From: Mesorhizobium sp. ES1-1
GTDB lineage: Bacteria > Pseudomonadota > Alphaproteobacteria > Rhizobiales > Rhizobiaceae
Assembly: GCF_020164785.1 (NCBI RefSeq)
Contig: NZ_JAIUGX010000005.1
Location: 1 to 64,000, forward strand
Length of the DNA stretch: 64,000 nucleotides
Direction of reading: 5' to 3'
The position numbers and the translations under genes are program-made. Position 1 is the stretch's first letter, and every line of letters starts with the position of its first letter. Below, piece after piece: positions 51,388 through 61,079 of the stretch. Under the pieces are notes generated by a model that saw nothing but the letters and a program-made list of their open reading frames with translations, did not search any database and was not told the origin of the DNA.

Positions 51388-52314
51388 GTGACCCAGGAAA
51401 TCATTGCAGGCGTGGACATAGGCGGCACCAAGACACGTGTGATGGCGTGCCGAGGCGAGCGCACCATCGCCGACAAGGTTCTGGTGACGGAGAGCTGGCG
51501 CATCCGCCAGATGGAGACCGATGCGGTCACGCTGGCGGGCGTCGTCACCGATCTGTGCGGCGGCGTCGCGCCTGCCGCTTTGGCGGTCGGCGCGCATGGC
51601 TGTGACACCGGCGAACAATGCCTTCGCTTCCAGGCGCTGCTGGCCGAAAGGACCGGCGGTGCCGTCCAGGTGGTGAACGATGCCGAACTGATGGTGCCGG
51701 CCGCGGGTCACCTAGACGGCATCGGCGTGGTTTCCGGCACAGGCTCGATCGCCGTGGCGCGCACCGCCGATGGCAGGATGCTGGCCGCCGGCGGCTGGGG
51801 CTGGATCCTCGGCGACGAGGGCAGCGCTGCCGCTCTGGTGCGCGAGGCGGCCAAGGCGATCCGCCGCTCGTTCGACCGCGGCGAGGATGGCGGCGACCCG
51901 CTGATCGGAGCGCTGATGCGCGAACTCGACACCGGCGACCAGACCAAGCTCGGCATCCTGCTCAACGAGACGCGTGGCGCTGCCGTCTGGGGCCGCTATG
52001 CCAATGCCGTGTTCGATGCGGCAAAGGCCGGTTCGCCTCTGGCCATCCGCGTCATCAGGGATGGTGGGGCGGGTCTGGCCGCGCTGGTCGAATTGTTGAT
52101 CCGGCGCGGCGCCAATCCCAACCTTGTCGTGGCCGGTGGCGGCGTCATCACCGAGCAGCCGATGCTGATGACGGCTTTTGTCGACGCCATGGCGAAGGTT
52201 TCGCCGTCCAGCCAGGTGGTGTTGCTGCGCGAACCGCCGGTGATTGGCGCTGTCGCCTTGGCCAAGCGGCTGCTCTTCGGCCGGTCGCCCCTCCCGGAAA
52301 TTGGAGCTGTTTGA
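51388..52314 (+). CDS. BadF/BadG/BcrA/BcrD-type kinase (N-acetylglucosamine kinase-like)
   Basis: A 308-residue sugar kinase of the ASKHA fold. The phosphate loop DIGGTKTR is at 10-17, and VVSGTGSIAVAR with GGWGWILGDEGS follows, a pattern of the N-acetylglucosamine kinase/BadF group. It would phosphorylate an imported amino sugar or sugar at position 6. GTG at 51388 is preferred; a TTG five codons earlier is possible. Followed after 2 bp by the SIS-domain gene, so an operon. Confidence 0.88.
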   Translation: MTQEIIAGVDIGGTKTRVMACRGERTIADKVLVTESWRIRQMETDAVTLAGVVTDLCGGVAPAALAVGAHGCDTGEQCLRFQALLAERTGGAVQVVNDAELMVPAAGHLDGIGVVSGTGSIAVARTADGRMLAAGGWGWILGDEGSAAALVREAAKAIRRSFDRGEDGGDPLIGALMRELDTGDQTKLGILLNETRGAAVWGRYANAVFDAAKAGSPLAIRVIRDGGAGLAALVELLIRRGANPNLVVAGGGVITEQPMLMTAFVDAMAKVSPSSQVVLLREPPVIGAVALAKRLLFGRSPLPEIGAV

Positions 52315-52316
52315 AA

Positions 52317-53336
52317 ATGATGAAGCGTATCGGCTACCGCCAGGCGGTGGCGCGGCAGACGGAAAGTCTCGAGATCGGCCGGCGCTCGGTGGCCGGATCG
52401 CTGGATGGTCTCGAGCTCGGCGCTTTCGCCGGCAAGACGATCGGCCTGGCAGGCATCGGAGCCAGCTATCAGGCCGCTCTGGCCGGCGCGCTCTATCTGC
52501 GCGCCGCCGGCATCAGGGCTTTCGCCTATACGCCGACCGATCTCTATGGCCGCACCGATGAAGCCGCCGATGCCTTCATCGCGCTGTCGGCTTCCGGGCA
52601 GAGCCGCGAAATCTTCGACATCATGCGCGAGGCGTCGGCTTCACCGCGCCTCGCGGTCTGCCGTGGCGCCGACAATCCGCTGGCCGATCTCACCGGCGCC
52701 GTGCTCGCCACGGATTCGGGTGACGACAATGGCGCGAGCTCGACCGGCTACACCGGCACCTTGCTCGCGCTCGGAATGCTGATCGACAGGCTTGCCGGCA
52801 ACGGCTTCGACTGGACCGGTTTGCCGGCCGCGGTCGCAACCGTGCTCTCCGACACGCAACGGGCAGGGGAGGCGGCGCGGTTGCTGCGGGGCCGGACATC
52901 CATCGATATTGTCGGCGCCGGCATTGGCTTCGCCAACGCCGGCGAAGCGGCCATGCTGATCCGCGAGGCGGTGCGGATACCGGCGTCCGGATGGGATACG
53001 CTGAACTATCTGCACGGGCCGATGGAGTCGCAGGACTCGGCAACCGGGCTGATCGCCATCGGCGATGGCCGCGAGGTCAAGATCGCGCAGGACGTTGCCG
53101 GCTTCGGCTGTCCTTCGGTCCTGGTGACTAGGCGCAGCGATGTGGCTTCCGCCGACGGGCTGGTGGTGATCTCCATTCCGGCGCTCGGCAATGCGATGGC
53201 CGACGCCATCCTGGAGATCATCGCCATTCAGCTTATTGTCGGCGACATGCAGGACGCCGCCGGCCTGACCAACATCACATTCCGCTACCGCCAGACCGAT
53301 ACGAAGCTGAAGCCATGGTCGCCGACCGAGGTCTGA
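52317..53336 (+). CDS. Tandem SIS-domain sugar-phosphate isomerase/deaminase-like protein
   Basis: A 339-residue cytosolic protein with two SIS domains (about 25-165 and 195-320). The first holds GLAGIGASYQAALAGA (43-58) and SASGQSRE (91-98), the phosphate-sugar binding turn. The layout resembles the isomerase half of GlmS and the AgaS/FrlB group, which deaminate or isomerise amino-sugar phosphates. The N-terminal glutaminase of GlmS is absent. It probably acts on the product of the preceding kinase. Confidence 0.85.
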   Translation: MMKRIGYRQAVARQTESLEIGRRSVAGSLDGLELGAFAGKTIGLAGIGASYQAALAGALYLRAAGIRAFAYTPTDLYGRTDEAADAFIALSASGQSREIFDIMREASASPRLAVCRGADNPLADLTGAVLATDSGDDNGASSTGYTGTLLALGMLIDRLAGNGFDWTGLPAAVATVLSDTQRAGEAARLLRGRTSIDIVGAGIGFANAGEAAMLIREAVRIPASGWDTLNYLHGPMESQDSATGLIAIGDGREVKIAQDVAGFGCPSVLVTRRSDVASADGLVVISIPALGNAMADAILEIIAIQLIVGDMQDAAGLTNITFRYRQTDTKLKPWSPTEV

Positions 53337-53475
53337 CGCCCTGTTCCCGGAAGCATGGAAATTGCCAAACCGCCCGGCAATGAGGCATTGAGGTCAGCAT
53401 AGGGGCTTGAGTCGTGAGTAGATCGGGCTCTCCTCGACAGACGGCGGGATTTCGGAGCGAGGTGGGACGGCTGAG

Positions 53476-54684
53476 ATGGCGGCTGCTGACATCCCCAACC
53501 TGACCGACAGCGCGCGCGCCGTGCTGCGGGTGCTGGCCGCGCATGGGCCGATGACGCGGCCGAAGCTCGGCGCGATGCTCGATCTGTCGAAGCCGACCAT
53601 GTCGGCGGCGGTGTCGGAGCTGAGCGCGCTCGGCCTCGTTGCCTCGCGCGGGCGGGAGCGCGGCGCCATCGGGCGCACAGCGACGATCTACGGCATCGGA
53701 CCGGGTGCGGGCTATGCAATCGGCATCGATGTCGGAGCCGCGCAGGTGCGTGCCGTCGCCTATTCGATAGATGCCCAGCCACTGGCTGCGGCGGAAGAGC
53801 CGATACCTGAAGACGGTGCCAGCGATCCCGACGAGGTCGGCGCGATCGTGTTGTCCGTTGCGCAGGCCACCATGGCTGCGATGGGCAAGGGGCCCAATCC
53901 CCTCCGTGCCATCGCGGTGGCGGTGCCGCGCATCGTCTCCAACGACCGCTTTGACCGGCCGGGTGGACCGTCGGCCGTGCTTGGCCATCTGCGCCGCCAT
54001 GTCGACGTACCGATCATCCTGGAAAACAACGTCAACTGCGCGGCCATCGGCGAGATGCATTTCGGCGCGGCGCAAGGCCACCAGACCTTCGCCTTCCTGC
54101 AGGTCGGCGTGCGGGTCGGCCTCGGCTTCATCACCGAGGGCCGCCTGTTCCGGGGCGCCAGAGGGGCGGCAGGCGAAATCGGCCGCATGCCGTTTCCGTG
54201 GTCGGCCAGCGAGACGCCCTATCGCGAGGGCCTCGAACATTATCTCGGTTCGCGCTCGCTGGTCGAGCGCTGCCGCGCCGACTGGCCAGACGGGGAAGGC
54301 GCGCCACCCGATTCGGCCAAGGACCTTTTCGCACGCGCGCTTGAGGGCTCGGCGCCGGCGGCGGCAGCCGTGGCGCGCCATGCCGCCGATATAGGCAGGC
54401 TGGCGGCCGGCTGCATCGGCATGCTCGACCCCGGCCTGATCGTGCTTGGCGGTGGTGTCGGCAGGAACCCGCTGATGACGCAGACCGTCGAGCAGGTGGC
54501 GGCGGAGCTTGCCTGGCCGACGCGCATCGCCGTCAGTTCTCTTGGCGATGCCGGCACGGCGCTCGGCGCCATGAAGCTGGCCGTCGACTACAGCCTCGGC
54601 CTGATGCTGCGCGAAGGCCGCCATCCGGCCGTCGTACTGCCGCCGCTCTCCGACGTGCGGCAGGACGAGGCGAAGGAAGCCTGA
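53476..54684 (+). CDS. ROK-family transcriptional repressor (NagC/XylR type)
   Basis: A 402-residue regulator. The N-terminal winged HTH (about 10-65) is SARAVLRVLAAHGPMTRPKLGAML with SKPTMSAAVSELSALGLV. The ROK sugar-kinase-like effector domain starts near 80 (IGIDVGAAQVRAVAYS) and includes FAFLQVGVRVGLGFI and [11 protein letters not shown]. The zinc motif CxCGxxGCxE of typical ROK proteins is missing; the equivalent stretch reads EIGRMPFPWSASETP. It likely represses the kinase/SIS and ABC operons until the sugar or its phosphate binds. Separated from the SIS gene by 139 bp. Confidence 0.87.
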   Translation: MAAADIPNLTDSARAVLRVLAAHGPMTRPKLGAMLDLSKPTMSAAVSELSALGLVASRGRERGAIGRTATIYGIGPGAGYAIGIDVGAAQVRAVAYSIDAQPLAAAEEPIPEDGASDPDEVGAIVLSVAQATMAAMGKGPNPLRAIAVAVPRIVSNDRFDRPGGPSAVLGHLRRHVDVPIILENNVNCAAIGEMHFGAAQGHQTFAFLQVGVRVGLGFITEGRLFRGARGAAGEIGRMPFPWSASETPYREGLEHYLGSRSLVERCRADWPDGEGAPPDSAKDLFARALEGSAPAAAAVARHAADIGRLAAGCIGMLDPGLIVLGGGVGRNPLMTQTVEQVAAELAWPTRIAVSSLGDAGTALGAMKLAVDYSLGLMLREGRHPAVVLPPLSDVRQDEAKEA

Positions 54685-54686
54685 CG

Positions 54687-54718
54687 ACGAAAGGCAGGCG
54701 TGCAGGCCTGCCTTTCGT
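54687..54718. terminator. Bidirectional terminator
   Basis: ACGAAAGGCAGGC (54687-54699) and GCCTGCCTTTCGT (54706-54718) form a perfect 13-bp stem around GTGCAG. It lies between the convergent ROK and azoreductase genes. Confidence 0.8.
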
Positions 54719-54738
54719 TCGGATTGGATCCGGCGCCG

Positions 54739-55374
54739 TTACGCGGCGGCCGCTATGGCGCGGCTGGCGGCAACGACAGCGTCGACCTTGGCGTTTGCCT
54801 TGCCGAGCGCGGCGGCTACCGCGTCAGGGCCCATGGCGACACCCTCGATGCGGATGACCTCGACATCGGTCATGCCGAGGAAGCCCAGCACGCTGCGCAG
54901 ATAGGGTACTGCATGATCGAACTGCACTGCCGCGCCTTCGGAATAGACGCCACCCGAGGCGAGGACGATATAGACCTTTTTGCCGGTAACGAGGCCCTTG
55001 GGGCCGTTCTCGCCATAGGCGAAGCTCCTGCCGGAGCGGGCGATGTGGTCGAGCCACGACTTCAACGTCGAGGAAATGTTGAAGTTGATGAAGCCGGTGG
55101 CAAGGATCACCGTATCGGCGGCGAAGAGTTCGTCGAGCACCGCGTCGGAAACACCGACGACTTCGGCCTGGCGCGCGGTTCGCGACTCGGCAGGCGTGTA
55201 GATGCCGGCCGTATAATCCGCGTCGATGTGCGGCAGCGGGTTGGCGACGAGGTCGCGCACGACAAGCGTCTCCGCCGGATTGGCGGCGATCAGTTTCTCG
55301 GCGAATTCGGTGGCGATGCGCGTCGAATGCGAAGCCGCACCGCGCGGGCTGGACGTTACGAGAAGTATGGACAT
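54739..55374 (-). CDS. azoR: FMN-dependent NADH-azoreductase
   Basis: A 211-residue flavodoxin-like quinone/azo reductase. The FMN-binding start SILLVTSSPRGAASHSTRIA is followed by the middle FINFNISSTLKSWLDHIARSGRSFAY and VLASGGVYSEGAAVQFDHAVPYL, typical of the AzoR family. It uses NADH to reduce quinones or azo dyes and probably protects against electrophiles. GGAGACC precedes the ATG. It is divergent from a LysR gene, which is the likely regulator. Confidence 0.92.
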   Translation of the reverse strand: MSILLVTSSPRGAASHSTRIATEFAEKLIAANPAETLVVRDLVANPLPHIDADYTAGIYTPAESRTARQAEVVGVSDAVLDELFAADTVILATGFINFNISSTLKSWLDHIARSGRSFAYGENGPKGLVTGKKVYIVLASGGVYSEGAAVQFDHAVPYLRSVLGFLGMTDVEVIRIEGVAMGPDAVAAALGKANAKVDAVVAASRAIAAAA

Positions 55375-55448
55375 CTGAGGTCTCCAGAGTTTGGAAATGA
55401 ATTGTCCTCGTCCATATGGATCTTTTGACCCATTCGAAAAACTGGCAT

Positions 55449-55462
55449 ATTATCGATATAAT
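55449..55462. promoter_or_regulatory. Candidate LysR site between azoR and lysR-like genes
   Basis: ATTATCGATATAAT has 5-bp arms ATTAT/ATAAT around CGAT in an AT-rich gap shared by the two divergent genes, and loosely fits the T-N11-A LysR pattern. Confidence 0.4.
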
Positions 55463-55484
55463 CAATCGACTATCTGGATGAGCC

Positions 55485-56438
55485 ATGCAGCCAAACCCAA
55501 CGCTCGACCAGCTGCAGATCTTCGTCACCGTCGCCGAAACCGGCAGCTTCTCGGCGGCCGGCCGTCGGTTGAACCGCGCCCAGTCCGTCATCAGCTACGG
55601 CATCGCCAATCTCGAGAGCCAGCTGGGCCTCAAGCTATTCCAGCGCGAGGGCACGCGCGAGCCACAGCTGACCGAATTCGGTCAGGCGATGCTCGAGGAT
55701 GCAAGGCGCATGGTCAGCGTCCTGCAACGCATCCGCTCACGCGTCGACGGCCACCATCAGGGGCTGGAGGCCGAAGTCGCGCTCTCGGTGGACGCGGCGC
55801 TGCCGGCGCCGGTGCTGGTGCGGGTGCTGAAGGCGTTCGAGGCGCAGTTCCCCACGGTCATGCTGCGCTTGCATATCGGCACGCTCGGCCTGATTCCCGA
55901 CCATGTCGTCAGCGGCCAGGCCGACCTTGGCATTGGCGGCCTGCTGGGCGATGTCGAGGTGCATCTCACGCGCATCGGCTTCATGTCGATCGTGCTGGCC
56001 GCCGCGCCCACCCACCCCTTGGCGTTGCTGCCCGGACCGGTGGCCATCGAAGATGCTCGCGAGCACACGCAACTCGTCGTCACCGACCAGTCCGAACGCA
56101 CAAAGGGGCGCGATTTCGGCGTCTTCGCCTACCGCACATGGCGGCTCACTGATATGCGCACCAAGCATATGCTGATGCGCGAGGGCCTTGGCTGGGGCGG
56201 CCTGCCGCGCTGGCTGATCGCCGATGATCTGGCCAGCGGCCGGCTGGTGGAAATCGATCTCGAACCGTTCAGCGAAACGCGTTCACCGCTGTTTGCCATG
56301 CGGCGCTACGACACCAGCCCCAAGCCTGCCGCAGCCTGGCTCATCGATCGGTTCAAGCGCCAGCTGCGCTGCTTCAACGAGTTCGAACCGGGCGAGGTGC
56401 CCGAGGACGAGCCGGAGCCCGCCACGCAGGCCTCTTGA
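55485..56438 (+). CDS. LysR-family regulator beside azoR
   Basis: A 317-residue regulator. The HTH is LDQLQIFVTVAETGSFSAAGRRLNRAQSVISYGIANLE with LFQREGTREPQLTEFG, typical of the group that controls quinone reductases. The effector domain begins near 90. The C-terminus is acidic. Divergent from azoR, so the two likely form a redox or electrophile response pair. Confidence 0.9.
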   Translation: MQPNPTLDQLQIFVTVAETGSFSAAGRRLNRAQSVISYGIANLESQLGLKLFQREGTREPQLTEFGQAMLEDARRMVSVLQRIRSRVDGHHQGLEAEVALSVDAALPAPVLVRVLKAFEAQFPTVMLRLHIGTLGLIPDHVVSGQADLGIGGLLGDVEVHLTRIGFMSIVLAAAPTHPLALLPGPVAIEDAREHTQLVVTDQSERTKGRDFGVFAYRTWRLTDMRTKHMLMREGLGWGGLPRWLIADDLASGRLVEIDLEPFSETRSPLFAMRRYDTSPKPAAAWLIDRFKRQLRCFNEFEPGEVPEDEPEPATQAS

Positions 56439-56483
56439 CGCCTCAGCGACGCCCCCGCCTTTCGGTCCAAGCGGCGTGCCGCC

Positions 56484-57434
56484 TCAACCGGCCCTCGCCA
56501 CTGGCATCACCGTTACCTGGCTGACGCCGGTGCGGCGCACCACGGTGCACAGCGTCTCGCGGCCGATGCGCTCGGCGTCGAGCATGCGTACAAGATCGTC
56601 GACGCCGGTCACGGGGCGGCCGTCTATCGCCGCGATGATGTCGCCCTCCTTCAAGCCGGCCTTTGCCGCCGGCGCATCCTTTTCGACGCTGCGCAGCCGC
56701 ACCGCCGTGCTGGTCGACACCTGGGACAGGAGTGCCGCGCGGCGCGGCAGGTTGGTGGTGTCGGCCGACACGCCGATGAAGGCGCGGCGCACGCGGCCGA
56801 AGCGGATGATCTCGGAAATGACGAAGTTGGCGGTGTTGGACGCCACCGCAAAGGCGATGCCGTGCGCGCCGTGGATCATGGCGGTGTTGACGCCGATCAC
56901 CTCGCCCGCCGACGACACCAGCGGCCCGCCCGAATTGCCGGGGTTGAGCGACGCGTCGGTCTGGATCACGTCGTCGATCAGCCGGCCGGTCGAGGCGCGC
57001 ATCGAGCGGCCGAGCGCCGAGACGACGCCCGAGGTGACGGTCCATTCGAAGCCGAGCGGATTGCCGATGGCGATGGCGATCTGGCCGCGCCGCAGCCGTT
57101 TGGAGTCGCCCAGCGGCGCGACATCGGCGAAGCTGCCATCGGCACGCACCAGGGCGATGTCGGTGTCGGGATCGCGGCCGAGCACGCGGCCTTCGCTGGA
57201 GGCGCCATCGGGCATCGAGACGCGAACGGTCCTCGCATCGCCGACCACGTGGAAATTGGTGATCACCAGCCCATCAGGCGCGATGACGAAGCCCGAACCA
57301 TGGCCGCCCTGGCCGCCGATGCGCTCAATGCGGCAGACGGCCGGACCGATGCGGTCGACCGCATCGGCGACGGTCATGGAATAGGCGTCGAGCAGCGTGT
57401 AGTCATTTGGCAATTTTGCAGCGGCGAAGGCCAT
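56484..57434 (-). CDS. S1C serine protease with PDZ domain (HtrA-like)
   Basis: A 316-residue trypsin-like protease. The catalytic triad is intact: His62 in TNFHVVG, Asp92 in DPDTDIALV and Ser168 in NPGNSGGPLV. A PDZ domain follows at about 220-310 (KAGLKEGDIIAAIDG). No signal peptide is visible at the start MAFAAAKLPND, so it seems cytosolic, unlike DegP. The ATG at 57434 is chosen for the natural N-terminus; 31 upstream in-frame codons look non-coding. Divergent from a degenerate paralogue. Confidence 0.9.
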   Translation of the reverse strand: MAFAAAKLPNDYTLLDAYSMTVADAVDRIGPAVCRIERIGGQGGHGSGFVIAPDGLVITNFHVVGDARTVRVSMPDGASSEGRVLGRDPDTDIALVRADGSFADVAPLGDSKRLRRGQIAIAIGNPLGFEWTVTSGVVSALGRSMRASTGRLIDDVIQTDASLNPGNSGGPLVSSAGEVIGVNTAMIHGAHGIAFAVASNTANFVISEIIRFGRVRRAFIGVSADTTNLPRRAALLSQVSTSTAVRLRSVEKDAPAAKAGLKEGDIIAAIDGRPVTGVDDLVRMLDAERIGRETLCTVVRRTGVSQVTVMPVARAG

Positions 57435-57602
57435 GGCGGGCTCCGTGTTTTCAGGCTTGATCGTCACTATATGTGCGGAGCGGCAACAACCGCCGCGACC
57501 TGACCACATGGCCAGCCGAACCGGCAACTAGCCGTCAGGCGAGTACCTCTTGGCGCGCCATCGCGCGATATCTGGGGCATGCAACAACACCGAGAGATCG
57601 AT

Positions 57603-58475
57603 ATGAGTGAGTTCAATCTAGCCGCGTTTTCGGAGGCAGTAGCCAATATCGCCGCGAGCGCGGCGCCGGCGACGGCGAGCTTTGCAACGCACCATCACCG
57701 CACCGCCACCGCGTTTCACTGGAGCGAGGGCTATTTCGTTACCGCCGAGGAAGCCGTCGAGGCCGGCGAGGAGATCGAACTGGTGCTGGCCTCGGGCGAG
57801 AAGGTCAAGGCCGAACTGGTCGGCCGCGATCCGTCGACCGGCGTCGCCGTGCTCAAGCCAACCACCGCGGTGAATGCCGCCCCGCTGGCCAGGGCGGACG
57901 CGGTCCGGCCCGGCCATGTCGCCATCGCCATCGGCAGCAGCCAGGGTTCGTCGCTGGCGGTTTCGGGTTCGGTCGGCGAGGTCGGCCCGGCCTGGCGGTC
58001 GATGCGCGGCGGCACAATCGACCGGCGCATCAATCTGGCAGTCGGGGCCGGCGGCCGCTTCGAGGGCGGTCCGGTCCTGGACGCCAAGGGGGCGCTGATC
58101 GGCATGCTGTTGTTCGGGCCGCGCCACAAGGCGCTGGTAATGCCCTATGAGACGATCGAGCGCGCGGTCGCGACGCTGCGCGAGAAGGGTCATGTGGCGC
58201 GCGGCTATCTGGGCGCCGGCCTGCATCCGGTTCGCGACCAGGGCGCCGATGGCGCCATGGTGGTGAGCCTCGACGACGAAGGGCCGGCCAAGGCTGCGGG
58301 CCTCTCGCTCGGCGATATCATCGTGGCCTGGAACGGCGAGACCGTGCGGGGTCCACGCGACCTGATCCGCAGGCTTGGCCCCGACAGCGCCGGCGCATCG
58401 GTGACGCTGGGCGTGATACGCGCCGGCGAACAGCGCGAGATGGCATTGACCATCGGTGAGAAGCCGCTGAGCTGA
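57603..58475 (+). CDS. S1C-like pseudoprotease with PDZ domain
   Basis: A 290-residue paralogue of the divergent protease. The protease-like fold can be followed (AFHWSEGYFVTAEEAVEAG, GRDPSTGVAVLKP, GGRFEGGPVLDAKG), but all three catalytic positions are changed: His to Glu50, Asp to Gly80, and Ser to Glu154 (GNSGGP becomes RFEGGP). The PDZ domain at about 200-285 is intact, with AKAAGLSLGDIIVAWNGE. It cannot be a classical serine protease and is likely an adaptor, sensor or regulator. Nine bases separate it from the LuxR-type gene, suggesting an operon. Confidence 0.88.
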   Translation: MSEFNLAAFSEAVANIAASAAPATASFATHHHRTATAFHWSEGYFVTAEEAVEAGEEIELVLASGEKVKAELVGRDPSTGVAVLKPTTAVNAAPLARADAVRPGHVAIAIGSSQGSSLAVSGSVGEVGPAWRSMRGGTIDRRINLAVGAGGRFEGGPVLDAKGALIGMLLFGPRHKALVMPYETIERAVATLREKGHVARGYLGAGLHPVRDQGADGAMVVSLDDEGPAKAAGLSLGDIIVAWNGETVRGPRDLIRRLGPDSAGASVTLGVIRAGEQREMALTIGEKPLS

Positions 58476-58483
58476 GAGGACAT

Positions 58484-59161
58484 ATGAAAAGCGACATTCT
58501 GGAGAGGCGCAAGACCAATAGCGAGGAGCGGCGGCTGGTGGTGCTGGTCGCGCTGCGCGACGCGGCGCGCGCCGGCCGCCTGTCGGCCTCGCTAGCCATG
58601 GCGAATGACCTGTTGCCCGTCATGGCCGGGGGCGGCGCGATCGCCGATGTCGTGGTCATTGACGATGCGGTCGCCAGCAGCGCCGCATGGATCGACCGGC
58701 CCGGCAACGGCGCAACCCCAAAGGTGCTGCTGTCGGTACGCGACCGCCAGCCGGAAGGCCAGGTCTATGCGGTGCTGCCCCTGGGCGCGGACCCAGATCT
58801 GATCGCTGCCGCCATACGGCTTGTGGCGGCCGGCTACCGGGTCTCCAGCGACGGGCGTTCGGCGCCAAAGCACGATATCGATTTCGGCGGCGACGCCGGC
58901 GGAGCCGGCGATGACGGAGGGCTGTTTGGCGAGGAACCGCAAGAGGAGGGGCCCGCCACCCGGCCGACACTATCGCCGCGAGAGGCCGAGGTGCTGGCGC
59001 TCCTGGCTGAAGGCGCGCCCAACAAGGTGATCGCGCGCCGCCTGAACATTTCCGTGCATACCGCGAAGTTCCACGTCGCAGCCATCTTGATCAAGCTGGG
59101 GGCCGCCAACCGCACGGACGCCATTGCGATCGCCATGCGTCAGGGGCTGGTGCTGGTCTGA
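58484..59161 (+). CDS. LuxR-type regulator with degenerate receiver-like domain
   Basis: A 225-residue protein. Residues about 18-125 look like a receiver fold (VVVIDDAVASSAAW, PKVLLSVRDRQ, AVLPLGADPDLIAAAIRLVAAG), but a normal phosphoacceptor Asp is not evident. An acidic Gly-rich linker follows, then the LuxR HTH at about 164-222 (LSPREAEVLALLAEGAPNKVI, HTAKFHVAAILIKLGAANRTDA). The ATG is preceded by GAGAGGACAT. It probably senses through the linked PDZ/pseudoprotease rather than by phosphorylation; this is inference. Confidence 0.85.
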   Translation: MKSDILERRKTNSEERRLVVLVALRDAARAGRLSASLAMANDLLPVMAGGGAIADVVVIDDAVASSAAWIDRPGNGATPKVLLSVRDRQPEGQVYAVLPLGADPDLIAAAIRLVAAGYRVSSDGRSAPKHDIDFGGDAGGAGDDGGLFGEEPQEEGPATRPTLSPREAEVLALLAEGAPNKVIARRLNISVHTAKFHVAAILIKLGAANRTDAIAIAMRQGLVLV

Positions 59162-59314
59162 TCGCACCCTTCGGCTGATTTGCCGACCTGCAAAGACGGA
59201 GCCAGCAGATCCGGCGAGCCTCCGCTGCGTCACCATAGCTTGCCAACGCGGCCTCTTGTATCCGCCGGCGGCACGGGCAAGGATCGCGCGACAAGATTAG
59301 CCATGGGAGGGAAA

Positions 59315-60181
<867 letters not shown>

Positions 60182-60221
60182 GGGCGCCGCATTGTCGGCC
60201 ATAGTCGTTGAGGGTAGCCGC

Positions 60222-60412
60222 TGGTCGACCCCACTCCGTCTCGGCTTCGCCGATCCACCTTGCCGGGGCGAGCCACGGGTCTCGCCCATCCTTCGGACCC
60301 CCGATCGCGGGGAAAGGAACGCGCGAGCGGACGCTCATCTAATGGGCACGCCGCCTTCCCTTCGGTGAGGGAAGGTGGCGCGGAGGGAGCAGCGACGGAT
60401 GGGGGAGGCGAT
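60222..60412 (-). repeat. Intergenic palindromic repeat, family A copy 4 (inverted)
   Basis: Reverse orientation of the 9616-type element: GTCGACCCCACTCCGTCTCG, CGGCTTCGCCG, ACCCCCGATCGCGGGG, CTTCCCTTCGGTGAGGGAAG, then CAGCGACGGATGGGGGA. It is more diverged than the other three copies and occupies most of the 262-bp gap between the SDR and yqhA-like genes. Confidence 0.75.
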
Positions 60413-60443
60413 TCTCGGACGCTACGGCGCCCCACTGTTGGCG

Positions 60444-60962
60444 TCAGCCTTCCTCGCCCTTCTTGCCTTTGCTCAGGCCCATCAGCCGGTCGATATAGGC
60501 CAGCATCAGCGCGGAGAGGACGAAGGCGAGGTGGATGATGGTCAGCCACATCAGCTGTTGGGTGGTGTAGGAGGACGAGTTCAAGAACACCTGCAGCAGG
60601 TGGATTGAAGAGATGGCGACGATGGTCGAGGCGACCTTGACCTTGAGCGAACCGACATCGATCGTGCCCAGCCAATGCACGCCGCCATCATGGTCGTCGA
60701 AGCGGCTGACGAAGTTCTCGTAGCCGGAGATGATGACCATGACCACCAGGGAGGCGACCAGCGCCGCGTCGATGAGGCCGAGCATCTTTAGGATGGTGTC
60801 GGTGTCGCCCAGCGTGAAGGCCACGGTGATGAACTCATAGAGCTTCTTGCCGAACGACAAGGCATAGATGGCGAGCGCCACGCCCAGCCCGAGATAGAAC
60901 ACCACCAGCAGCCAGCGAGAGGCCAGGATGATGGATTCAATGGCGAGTTCGAGACGCTTCAT
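60444..60962 (-). CDS. YqhA (UPF0114) family membrane protein
   Basis: A 172-residue inner-membrane protein with four hydrophobic helices. Family features are MKRLELAIESIILASRWLLVVFYLGL, the conserved YENFVSRFDDH with polar and acidic residues, and LKVKVASTIVAISSIHLLQVFL. The function is unknown in all species. GGAGCAAC precedes the ATG. It stands alone next to the structured intergenic region. Confidence 0.92.
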   Translation of the reverse strand: MKRLELAIESIILASRWLLVVFYLGLGVALAIYALSFGKKLYEFITVAFTLGDTDTILKMLGLIDAALVASLVVMVIISGYENFVSRFDDHDGGVHWLGTIDVGSLKVKVASTIVAISSIHLLQVFLNSSSYTTQQLMWLTIIHLAFVLSALMLAYIDRLMGLSKGKKGEEG

Positions 60963-61044
60963 GAGTTGCTCCGGTTGGCTCCCTTGACGGTGCGGTCCGT
61001 ATTTCAGTCAGGTCGCGCCGCTTTGCAAGGTGCCGGACCTCGAA

Positions 61045-61076
61045 ACAAAAAACCCCGCCGGAGGGGGCCGGCGGGG
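61045..61076 (-). terminator. Rho-independent terminator (minus strand)
   Basis: On the minus strand CCCCGCCGG and CCGGCGGGG form a 9-bp stem (61053-61061 with 61068-61076), followed by six U (the AAAAAA at 61047-61052). It can end transcription from the OmpA-domain gene 215 bp upstream, or from a small RNA between. Confidence 0.8.
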
Positions 61077-61079
61077 CTT

